Positions 8,410-16,164 of a stretch of DNA of 41,790 nt are shown piece after piece. The notes beneath the pieces are model-generated. The model was not told the origin of the DNA. It saw only the letters and a program-made list of their open reading frames with translations, and did no database searches. The DNA lies in contig JAKVCA010000006.1 in assembly GCA_022448315.1 (NCBI GenBank), positions 25,194-66,983 of the forward strand, written 5' to 3'. The stretch is from Pirellulaceae bacterium. GTDB taxonomy: Bacteria > Planctomycetota > Planctomycetia > Pirellulales > Pirellulaceae. Within the stretch, counting starts at the first letter, position 1. The number at the start of each line of letters is the position of its first letter. A program made the position numbers and the translations under genes.

Positions 8410-9681
8410 TCAGGTTCCCAAAAGCTTCATGTCCTGTTGACTGCTTCCGAAGTTCCCGACGTCGAGGTCATGTTTGTGGAGCAACTCAAGCCATAAATTG
8501 CAAAGCGGTGTGCCCTGCCCGACCTCGTGATGCTGCCGATGAGAATAACCACCGCCAGCAACGATCACCGGTAGCCGGTGACAGGTGTGGTTTGAGGCAT
8601 CACCAAAACAACTTCCCAGAACAACGGTCGTGTAATCCAGCAGAGTTCCTTTTCCCGCAGGGATGCTATCGAGATCGACGAGAAACTGATTCCAATGAGT
8701 CAAGATATCCTCTTCGACACAGCGAAGATCCTTGAGCACTTCAGGATTTCCCCCGTGGTGAGAGAGGGTATGCCACCCGCCCGTCGCACCGGGCACGTTG
8801 ATTGCCCCATAGATCCAGTCCATAGAAAACGTGATCACGCGAGTGGAATCCGTACGGAATGCAAGTTTCGCCAATTCAAACAGATTTTGAATCTTGGTTG
8901 AGAACTCATATTCACGATCCTGACTCAAGCCATTTTCAACTCTTGGCTTTTCCGTATCCAGCCAGAACTGATCATGAGCCACCTGGGCCTGCAGTTGATC
9001 GACCAAGCGGCGATATTGTTGAACCTGACTCGATGGACTTCCCAAATGCTCCAGAGTTGCCAGATCTTCCTTGAGACCGGTCAGAATGGATTGATCCCGT
9101 TGCAACCGGCTTCTTCGTTCGGAAAGATCCTCAGTCCCGAACAGCTGGTTAAAGATTTCCTCTTCTCGATACTGAGGTGGAATGGCAACGCCCTGTTCGT
9201 TCCAGGAACATCCCCACCCTCGATCGTAAAGACTAAAACTCAGGAATGGAAAACGGGTGGCACCTCCCAGTTTCTCGACAAGGACTTGATCGACCGAAAC
9301 CGAGTTCTCAAAACCGAGAGCCTCAGGACGGAGTGCGCCTGTAAGAAATGACTTTTCAGAATCGTGATTACTCGTCTCCATCCCGGGGTGAAAAAGATTT
9401 TCAAAAAGCGTCATCTTGTCCTTCAACGCTGCAGTCTTCAGATAGTCCGACGTTCCAAGCTCACCCTGAACCTTAGGCTTCAGGTAGGGACGGTAAAACC
9501 CGAGCGAATTGCAGACAAAGATGATTCGTCGAGGTGGCTCCTCCAACGCTTCATTCGCGCGCAGGCCGAGGGTTTCCAGAGCGAGCGGAAGTGCTGCTCC
9601 AAACTGCAGAAACCGGCGTCGACCGATCGGTCCATTCACAATCATGATCTTCGGATTCAGGTCCTTGCGATCTAAGCTCAC
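8410..9681 (-). CDS. Tat-exported DUF1552 protein
   Basis: A 423-residue protein of the DUF1552 family, found mainly in planctomycetes and relatives and of unknown biochemical function. A twin-arginine export signal is visible (GRRRFLQFG around residues 20-28, then a hydrophobic stretch ending near LGLRANEA). Family features are the opening RRIIFVCNSLGFYRPYL, the segment GMETSNHDSEKSFLTG, and late blocks such as GGWHTLSHHGG, LLDYTTVVLGS and LPVIVAGGGYS. These resemble alkaline-phosphatase-superfamily-like DUF1501 proteins. The start is GTG at 9681; ATG at 9645 (12 codons later) is an alternative that keeps the Tat motif. It lies 53 bases downstream of the DUF1592 cytochrome-like gene and is almost certainly co-transcribed with it, as this pair commonly occurs together. 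Confidence 0.9.
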   Translation of the reverse strand: MSLDRKDLNPKIMIVNGPIGRRRFLQFGAALPLALETLGLRANEALEEPPRRIIFVCNSLGFYRPYLKPKVQGELGTSDYLKTAALKDKMTLFENLFHPGMETSNHDSEKSFLTGALRPEALGFENSVSVDQVLVEKLGGATRFPFLSFSLYDRGWGCSWNEQGVAIPPQYREEEIFNQLFGTEDLSERRSRLQRDQSILTGLKEDLATLEHLGSPSSQVQQYRRLVDQLQAQVAHDQFWLDTEKPRVENGLSQDREYEFSTKIQNLFELAKLAFRTDSTRVITFSMDWIYGAINVPGATGGWHTLSHHGGNPEVLKDLRCVEEDILTHWNQFLVDLDSIPAGKGTLLDYTTVVLGSCFGDASNHTCHRLPVIVAGGGYSHRQHHEVGQGTPLCNLWLELLHKHDLDVGNFGSSQQDMKLLGT

Positions 9682-9734
9682 CGCACCTCGCGGTGGACCT
9701 CAATTCAATCGTGTACGAGGACACGAAATACTGA

Positions 9735-12629
9735 TTATAGCAAGGTCAGAACCAACACCTCCTTCAACAAATCTCTCAGCCCCAAGCTCTCCCTCTCATC
9801 CGGAATCCTTTGATAAAGTAAACGTCGTTCCTCGAGATCGGGTGCCCTGCCCATCGCGTATTCAAAAAACTGCTTCATCACGTTGTAGCTCACTTTTTTA
9901 TGATCCTTGAGCAGCAATTTTTTCAGGTCGTTGATATCCTCAAACGCAACATTCTCCAGTTCTCCCGAAGCATCGACATCTTGCCCAAAAGAAAAGTAGC
10001 CCTCTCGACGATATTGAAACGTGCCTGAATGAGGCTTCATCCTTTTGTACTGAGCCCGAAACTGGCCCGTCGCGTCAAAGCTTTCCAAAGCAAACCCGTA
10101 AGGGTCAATACTTTTGTGACACGCCTTGCAAGCGGCGTCACTCTGGTGCAGTTCAATCGTTTCACGCAATGAATTTGCATGCTTGCCTTCCGACTCGATC
10201 GCCTTGACACTTTCCGGAGGTGGTGAAAGCGTGTTCCCCACGAGATGCTTCGAAATCCAAGCCCCCCGCAAAATGGGCGATGTCTGAAAGCCATCCGTTG
10301 TCACTTTCAGAATACTTCCCATCGTCATCAGACCACCTCGCATCGAATCCTCCGGCCATTCGACTTCTCTTAATTCCTGCCCCACAACACCCTCGATACC
10401 GTAGTGGTGCGCCAGACGCTGATTGAGCATCGAAAAGTCAGAGTGGATCAAATTTGAAACCGGCAGATTCCCCACGAGCAATTTTTCGACGAATGCTTCC
10501 GTCTCCAACGGGAGATAATGGTCTAAAAGATCGTCGTAAAGCGGATAGAGTTTGAGCGAAGGGGAAACCTTTTGGAAAGATCTCAGCTCCAACCACTGTC
10601 GACAGAAAGAGCGAACCCAGCGTTTCGCCTTCGGATCAAGCAGGACGCGGTCCATTTGCTCTCGCAGCGTCTTTTCCGTCCAATCACTGTTTTTGGCCAC
10701 GTTGAGCAAAGCTTGATCCGGAACGGACAGCCAGAAAATTCGAGCCAAATCGGAGGCAATCTGGTAATGAGCGGGGCGTCCGGAATGGGCTGTCCATACG
10801 AAACGTGGCGAGGTCAAAATCGATTTTAGCCCCACCCGTACTGCGTCGACAAAATCGCCCTCTTGCTCGAATGCTTCGAGCGCTACTCGGAAATAAGGCC
10901 GGAGTTCCTCTTCGGTCAGTGGCATCGAAAAGGCTTTTTGGGCAAAGTCATGAATCACTCGCTTTAATCGATCCTCGGTCCCGCCTTCAATCTCGATCTG
11001 AACCGGACCGGATTGCGTGTATTCCTTGTCAATCAAGACATCGATTTGGCCGATCGACGCCAATGAACGCCCATCAATGGAGTACGAATCGGTGATCAAA
11101 AATTTGATGTACCTCTTGCGAGTCGGTTGAGGAAACAAGATCTCTTGGCGAGCCGCGACCTTGGTCACCAATTCTCCAGTGATGATGGGCCCCTCCCATG
11201 TTTTTCCATCCTCAGAAAGAAACACCTCGTAAGCTTTGACCTGACCGTTTCCATTACCTCCGGTCCACGTCGAATAATGAAGCCCACGGACGTCAATTTC
11301 CCCAGGATGTTCCACAACGACATAGTGCGGTGGCGGTGAAAGCGTTGGGGCGAATTGGGTATGCCAGAAGGTCCGATTGGAACGGTCGAGCATCCGATGT
11401 TTCTCCATCCCTTTCTGTTCGCTACTGACCGACACCCGTCCCCCAATCGATAACAGTTGGGAGCGTTGAATTTCAGGGCGAACCTTGATGCGGTCGGGAA
11501 GTTTCAATGAAAGGTCGGCAAAAACTCGCTCATAGGGTCGGGGAGGCCATTGGTAGACGGGTCCCGTTACCGACAGTTGTTTGATGTACACCCCCTGTTT
11601 TGGATTCGCCTGTCGCCACGTTTTCGGGCTGAAGCAATGGACCGACACACTTTCGCCAGGCTCAAAAAAACCGCGAATCTTGTAGGACCTGACCTCCTCA
11701 TCATGAAGCGAAATGCAATCCAGCAGCCTTTGAGGCTGAGGACGATCGTCCGCAAAATAATACTTCCCCGCATGGACCTGCAGGCTGGCAGCTCCCTCAA
11801 AGTCTCCTACCTTGGCTGCTTCAAAGGTCAATTCGTACCAACCCGGCGTTGGAGGCTCAAAGGTATCGTAGAAAAACGAGTAGCTGTTTCCGTTGTTCGC
11901 TCGCGTCCACGAAAAAAGAATCCCATCCTCGTAGGAACGCGTGTACTGGTTGTAGGCCGCAAGGCTATTTTGCAGTCGGCTCGTTACCCACGTCATTTCG
12001 GGAAAAAAACCCGCGCGAGGCAAAGCAAAATCGATCATTTTCTCGCTTGCGGCGAAGTAAGCGGAAAGACTCTCACGAGTCATTTGAATGCCCTTGTTGG
12101 AATCGTACGGATGCGAACCTCGATCCTCAGGAAGATCATGAGCGATGGAGTATTCAATTCCCAACAGATCATTCATGCTGTGATTGAATTCAAACCGACT
12201 TTTTCGGCCCGAGATAGAAGTCACGGGAAATTTAGACCGGGCCGCGAGAACCTTAAGCATTTCCTCGCGGTCCGTATCGGTTGGCTGATCCGCATCCTCG
12301 GGAGGCATCCGTCTTGTGATCAGATTCTCGAAAGCAAGAGTTCCATCCATTTCGGTCTGCGACAGTCGTTTTTCGAGATTGAAACCACCCTCCGCGGTCG
12401 AGGCATCATGGCAGTCCATGCAGTAGGTTTCAAATCCCTCCAGCCCACGTGCCTCTTCAATTTGTATCGCGGCACTCACCCGGCGCGTTCCGCCGATGAC
12501 AACGGCCAGCACGATGGCCCAGCACCAAAATTGACTTGTCGGCCCTCCGTTCTGCCCCACGAAACGACTGAGGTATGGCGGAAATCGACTTGAGGGACTC
12601 AATAAACTTGTTTTCACCGCAAATTCCAA
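9735..12629 (-). CDS. Secreted cytochrome-like DUF1587/1592/1588/1585 protein with discoidin-like domain
   Basis: A 964-residue exported protein of a planctomycete-expanded family with unknown substrate. Visible order: N-terminal signal or anchor (about 34-53), a cytochrome c-type heme site CMDCH at 70-74, DUF1587 around 145-210, a strand-rich insert (about 255-355), a discoidin (F5/8 type C)-like domain (about 395-535; HRMLDRSNRTFWHTQF, EVFLSEDGKTWEG, RYIKFLITDS), DUF1595 (about 555-615), DUF1592 (about 620-755), DUF1588 (about 765-860, including a second CKACH at 834-838) and DUF1585 (about 885-960). The first in-frame Met lies inside the heme motif, so the gene must use a non-ATG start: TTG at 12629 or, better placed after GGAA, GTG at 12617. 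The DUF1552 gene follows 53 bases downstream. Confidence 0.9.
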   Translation of the reverse strand: MEFAVKTSLLSPSSRFPPYLSRFVGQNGGPTSQFWCWAIVLAVVIGGTRRVSAAIQIEEARGLEGFETYCMDCHDASTAEGGFNLEKRLSQTEMDGTLAFENLITRRMPPEDADQPTDTDREEMLKVLAARSKFPVTSISGRKSRFEFNHSMNDLLGIEYSIAHDLPEDRGSHPYDSNKGIQMTRESLSAYFAASEKMIDFALPRAGFFPEMTWVTSRLQNSLAAYNQYTRSYEDGILFSWTRANNGNSYSFFYDTFEPPTPGWYELTFEAAKVGDFEGAASLQVHAGKYYFADDRPQPQRLLDCISLHDEEVRSYKIRGFFEPGESVSVHCFSPKTWRQANPKQGVYIKQLSVTGPVYQWPPRPYERVFADLSLKLPDRIKVRPEIQRSQLLSIGGRVSVSSEQKGMEKHRMLDRSNRTFWHTQFAPTLSPPPHYVVVEHPGEIDVRGLHYSTWTGGNGNGQVKAYEVFLSEDGKTWEGPIITGELVTKVAARQEILFPQPTRKRYIKFLITDSYSIDGRSLASIGQIDVLIDKEYTQSGPVQIEIEGGTEDRLKRVIHDFAQKAFSMPLTEEELRPYFRVALEAFEQEGDFVDAVRVGLKSILTSPRFVWTAHSGRPAHYQIASDLARIFWLSVPDQALLNVAKNSDWTEKTLREQMDRVLLDPKAKRWVRSFCRQWLELRSFQKVSPSLKLYPLYDDLLDHYLPLETEAFVEKLLVGNLPVSNLIHSDFSMLNQRLAHHYGIEGVVGQELREVEWPEDSMRGGLMTMGSILKVTTDGFQTSPILRGAWISKHLVGNTLSPPPESVKAIESEGKHANSLRETIELHQSDAACKACHKSIDPYGFALESFDATGQFRAQYKRMKPHSGTFQYRREGYFSFGQDVDASGELENVAFEDINDLKKLLLKDHKKVSYNVMKQFFEYAMGRAPDLEERRLLYQRIPDERESLGLRDLLKEVLVLTLL

Positions 12630-12780
12630 GCAATGAAGTTCAACAGGGAGACGGGCATGGAGATGCGAAAGGTTGCGGCGGCATACTAACGTGGATGTTT
12701 CGACAGATCAAACACTTTGAACTCAGGCAACACCCCGGAAACAGGATGCAAAACGCCGTCAACAACTCGAGTGGAATCCG

Positions 12781-13035
12781 ATGACCGAAACACGCTGGAT
12801 TGCCTCGCCCCGTTTATCTGTCCTTGAAATTCAGGATATCAACGTTGGGGTCAGTGAGGGAACTTCTGATGGTGCACCCATCTGGACCTATTACGTCAAC
12901 ATCACACCCAACGGACTCCAAGAGCGAAAGTGGTTTTCCAATCGATCCAAAGAAGAATTGGAATGGATCGTCACGACATTGTGCGATTGGACACAGAAAT
13001 TGGACCGGGGCAACTCAAATGCCGGCCGCGATTGA
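12781..13035 (+). CDS. Small cytoplasmic protein of unknown function
   Basis: An 84-residue protein without signal peptide or membrane segment. It reads as a compact two-part domain: strands (SVLEIQDINVGV, IWTYYVNITPNG) followed by an amphipathic helix (SKEELEWIVTTLCDWTQKL). The composition is protein-like and there is no gene on the other strand here. It is divergent from the cytochrome-like gene. I do not recognise a family; it could be a small lineage-specific protein. Confidence 0.5.
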   Translation: MTETRWIASPRLSVLEIQDINVGVSEGTSDGAPIWTYYVNITPNGLQERKWFSNRSKEELEWIVTTLCDWTQKLDRGNSNAGRD

Positions 13036-13430
13036 CTGCCGAGAATCTCGCCGATCGAAGAGCACTTGAAGGATTCAATGACACGATCATGAAAGCGTCT
13101 GGTTGACGCGGCGACGACACCTCCCCTGAATCAAGATCGGAGACGGTGTTCAATTTCAGTGGCTCAAGATCGAACTTCAAAATTGCACTCGGCGGCATCA
13201 GAAGACTGTCCTGCTGACGTGATTTTTTTCTCAATCGCCGGGGAGAGAGACGAGTAGGAAACGAGGAAAACAGACACAGGGTATTCACCCCCGGTGATCA
13301 ACGTTGCTACCATGTGGTCTTTCCGTGGCTGTTTCCCGTCCACGATGGTTAACGACGCCCTCACTGCCACATCAAACGGAATGCTCCACCTTTCAACTCA
13401 CCAAGCCTCTTAGCCTGAAAGACCGCGACC
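13036..13430. other. Intergenic stretch without a clear gene
   Basis: The 395 bases between the two small plus-strand proteins show short open frames on the minus strand but none has a start site or composition that convinces me. No repeat, RNA gene or strong hairpin was seen. Confidence 0.4.
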
Positions 13431-13625
13431 ATGAGTGACAAAGTTTATGTCAATCTGCATGAAGATGAATTGGTCATCTTCAACGCTGCCGTTGAGATTT
13501 TTTCCAGCTACATCAGCAACGAACGAGTCAACAACCATAACCAGCAAGAGATGATTGAAAAATCTGTAGCGATTGCCATCGAGATTGCCAGTCATGTTGA
13601 CGAACGCGTCGAATGTGATGGCTAA
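13431..13625 (+). CDS. Small acidic protein of unknown function
   Basis: A 64-residue acidic cytoplasmic protein. It begins MSDKVYVNLHEDELVIFNAA and continues as two predicted helices (ELVIFNAAVEIFSSYISNE and QEMIEKSVAIAIEIASHVDE). The regular heptad-like spacing of hydrophobic residues and ATG start make it a plausible real gene. No family name can be given. It lies convergent to the rhomboid gene. Confidence 0.5.
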   Translation: MSDKVYVNLHEDELVIFNAAVEIFSSYISNERVNNHNQQEMIEKSVAIAIEIASHVDERVECDG

Positions 13626-13886
13626 GGGCCTGAAAGAAAATTGATGGGTTCCCGCTTCACGTAAACCATCGTCTTTCGGAACTTTGAGAAAAACGCACGG
13701 ACGTCGCGTAGGGCGATACGGGACAGAGAGTCAGCCCACTCGAAATCTTTACGGCGACAGATACCCGCCGAACAGCCCATACTGATCTCAAACGACGCTC
13801 GCCGAAAAGTCGGCCGCCGCTGCCCCACTGCGAACAGCAGCAGACAGCAAATTTGGCCCCAGAGACCAAGCTTCCATGGAGGGCCA

Positions 13887-14762
13887 TTACTCCAAAGAAC
13901 CACGTTGCCGTTTCTTATTGACTCGGCGGCTGTATTTCTCCAGCGTTTTCTGTTCTCGGGGCGTCAAACTATCTTGCCCCTCGTCGTGCAGCTTTTTCAA
14001 GATACGATCTGCCTCTTGATCCAGCTTATCGGGCTCCGGTTCCCTGACGACCTTCAGACGGGGTTGACGCTTAAAGACTCCGGTCCATCTCTCCAGCTGA
14101 ATCCATTCCTCCAGCCTCCAGCCACGGTAATGATAGAGTGCCCCAAACGCAGCTCCGCCCAAGTGAGCAGTGAACGCGACGTTGCTCCCCCGATTGAACA
14201 ACGCCTGCAGGAGATCCGCCCCTACAAACATCACACCAAACACCCAAAACGGCATGGCGATGATCCCGTATAAATAGACCGTCTCCTTGGGATAACGCAT
14301 GACCGTGGCAATGATGACCGAAGCCACGGCCCCAGAGGCACCGATGACCGGCACGAGTGGTTGCTCGTTGACCACGTGGCCAAGATAAGCCGTAATCGAC
14401 CAGATCAATCCAGAGGCGACGATGGAGACGAGGTAAAAGGCGAGGAACTCCCGAGGACCAATGGTTTGCTCAAGCAGACGGCCAATCATCCAGAGCCCGA
14501 ACATGTTGAAAAGGATGTGCCAGAGCGTGCCATGCACGAATCCATAGGTCAGCAAGCGGTAGGCTTCCCAAGGACGTAAAAACCAATCTGGGAACAACTC
14601 CAACCACTTTCCGATCTGACCAATCCCACCGTCCCCTCCAGTCAATAGATCGGCGATGAAAACAACACCGGTGGCAATGATGATCTTGAAGATCATGGAC
14701 ATGGGCGGACGATCTCGATAGATCCTGTCGTCGGTTGCGTAAGGTCGATCGTAAAGTCCCAT
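13887..14762 (-). CDS. Rhomboid-family intramembrane serine protease
   Basis: A 291-residue polytopic membrane protease that cuts other membrane proteins within or near their transmembrane segments. Rhomboid hallmarks are present: the oxyanion Asn in HGTLWHILFNMFGLW (Asn86), the catalytic Ser in GASGAV (Ser143), and the catalytic His in AHLGGAAFG (His200), each in a hydrophobic helix. About six transmembrane helices are visible between residues 22 and 212. The N-terminus is hydrophilic, and the C-terminal 75 residues form a charged, Lys/Arg/Glu-rich cytoplasmic tail (KKLHDEGQDSLTPREQKTLE), a common add-on in this group. Substrates are unknown. It stands alone between other units. Confidence 0.92.
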   Translation of the reverse strand: MGLYDRPYATDDRIYRDRPPMSMIFKIIIATGVVFIADLLTGGDGGIGQIGKWLELFPDWFLRPWEAYRLLTYGFVHGTLWHILFNMFGLWMIGRLLEQTIGPREFLAFYLVSIVASGLIWSITAYLGHVVNEQPLVPVIGASGAVASVIIATVMRYPKETVYLYGIIAMPFWVFGVMFVGADLLQALFNRGSNVAFTAHLGGAAFGALYHYRGWRLEEWIQLERWTGVFKRQPRLKVVREPEPDKLDQEADRILKKLHDEGQDSLTPREQKTLEKYSRRVNKKRQRGSLE

Positions 14763-15119
14763 GGGAGTATCCAGAGAGATCCGAGACGTGAGTGGTCGGC
14801 AAAAACATTTGTAGCGCTATTGCCATTGGGTCACTAGAACTGACCGTGCAGTTGCGTCCTCAAGGCACAATCGGCTGAAAACGACCGCGGGTTGCCATCA
14901 TTACCGCCGTAACATGTTATGGCAACGCCTGTGGACTGGCGAGTCGGAATCGAGCGTTTAAATTGCTTTTAGCAGGACAAAAACTTGCCACAGGGGGCGT
15001 CTGTCCGCTCAGACTCATGACAAATGCAGACGCCGAATTGTAAAAAAAAGAGCCCGATCGCCCCCCGCGATCGAACTCTTGGGCCTGACGGCCATGGACA
15101 ATTTTTCCCAAAATCGCAA
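14763..15119. other. Intergenic region holding rhomboid promoter side and secretin-unit terminator
   Basis: These 357 bases lie upstream of the rhomboid gene (-) and downstream of the lipoprotein gene (-). The only clear element is the intrinsic terminator at 15042-15080. No gene was found. Confidence 0.5.
15042..15080 (-). terminator. Intrinsic terminator of the secretin-lipoprotein unit
   Basis: Read on the minus strand, AAGAG, a short internal bulge, then GATCGC pair with GCGATC and CTCTT around a loop of five bases, and the hairpin is directly followed by eight T residues (eight A at 15042-15049 on the plus strand). It lies about 40 bases after the lipoprotein stop. This is a textbook rho-independent terminator. 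Confidence 0.85.
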
Positions 15120-16076
15120 TTAGAATCTAGGACCTGCGCCGGTGTTGATTGTCGGTCGAGGACGCTCGGGACGACGTGAAATTCTCTTAATTTCGGAAGG
15201 CGAATCTTTAGAGGATTCGATCGGTTGCCGGGTGAGTCCCCCCTGCTCCAGCCTATGGGTTGCGACACGCACGCCATTTTCAGAACGTCGACTCTGTCTT
15301 TGAGCGGGTGAAACCTGTGGAGACTTCATCCGATTGCCGAGCCCCTGCGGCACACTGATCGTCGTCGTCTTCATGGAGGTTCGATTGGATGGAAGCATCG
15401 CGGATCCCGCCTGTCCAGATGCCACTCCCTCGGAAAAATCGACCAAGCGATTTTGACCCGAAGGCTGGTCGAGGTAAGCCGTTTTTACTGTTGAAGGATT
15501 GCCGTCTTGCTCAACAACCGGCGTCTTTCCCGGAAGAACATTGACCGCCATCTCGCCTCGGATCATCTTTCCGTCCGCAGACTGGAAGATCGGTAGCAAA
15601 GAGACAGTCATCCGATCACCGCCAACCGCATCCCACGGGACCCAAAAATTGTAGGACACGCCCATTTCGTTTTGACCCGCATGACCTTGGAGTTCAGTCC
15701 TTCGAAAAACGAACTTTTTGTCCGCCATATTCCGCTGGTTCTCATCGTCCGTGTCATCAAAACCATAAATGGTCAACTCACCGTCAACGGCGACCGCATC
15801 TCCTCGCTCGTCGTAGAAGAAGAATCGCCCACCGAATCCACGGGTTGTCGGCTTGCCAGGGAGACTTACACTTGAATCGGTCCAAATCACCCCCAGTGAA
15901 GTCGGCACTTCATATTCCATGCCCTTGAATGGGAGGTCGGGAACCGACGGATCAGCCACATCTTCCTTCGAGAGAAATGGCATCTTCACCGGCCCCATCT
16001 TGGGGAACGAATTGCAGCCGGTCAGCGACGCCAAAGACAACACCGTTGCCGATGTCAAAAACATGATTTTTTTCAT
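15120..16076 (-). CDS. Outer-envelope lipoprotein downstream of the secretin
   Basis: A 318-residue lipoprotein of unknown function. The N-terminus MKKIMFLTSATVLSLASLTGC ends in a good lipobox (LTGC, Cys21). Residues about 50-185 form a strand-rich domain: GVIWTDSSVSLPG, RGFGGRFFFYDERG, DGELTIYGFDD, KFVFRRTELQGH and NFWVPWDAVGG. The last 120 residues are Gln/Ser/Arg-rich and probably disordered. It starts 88 bases after the secretin stop on the same strand, and a strong terminator follows it, so the two genes share a transcript. A supporting role for the secretin, such as a pilotin or assembly factor, is a reasonable guess but rests on position only; no pilotin family motif is visible. Confidence 0.8.
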   Translation of the reverse strand: MKKIMFLTSATVLSLASLTGCNSFPKMGPVKMPFLSKEDVADPSVPDLPFKGMEYEVPTSLGVIWTDSSVSLPGKPTTRGFGGRFFFYDERGDAVAVDGELTIYGFDDTDDENQRNMADKKFVFRRTELQGHAGQNEMGVSYNFWVPWDAVGGDRMTVSLLPIFQSADGKMIRGEMAVNVLPGKTPVVEQDGNPSTVKTAYLDQPSGQNRLVDFSEGVASGQAGSAMLPSNRTSMKTTTISVPQGLGNRMKSPQVSPAQRQSRRSENGVRVATHRLEQGGLTRQPIESSKDSPSEIKRISRRPERPRPTINTGAGPRF

Positions 16077-16164
16077 TTTTCAGATCCGTACAAATCTACG
16101 TTCGGCTCTTCGTGTGACACCGATGACCGCCCGCTTCGGGGTCACGCTGGGACTCTCACCAACG

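Noticed and set aside
11550-12593. A 347-codon plus-strand open frame opposite the DUF1592 gene
   Set aside because: Arg/Ser/Lys-rich antisense translation without motifs; the minus-strand frame carries recognised domains throughout.
13622-13903. A 93-codon minus-strand frame between the small acidic protein and the rhomboid gene
   Set aside because: It overlaps the rhomboid stop region and has frequent Trp, Cys and Arg with no clear domain; noncoding is more likely.
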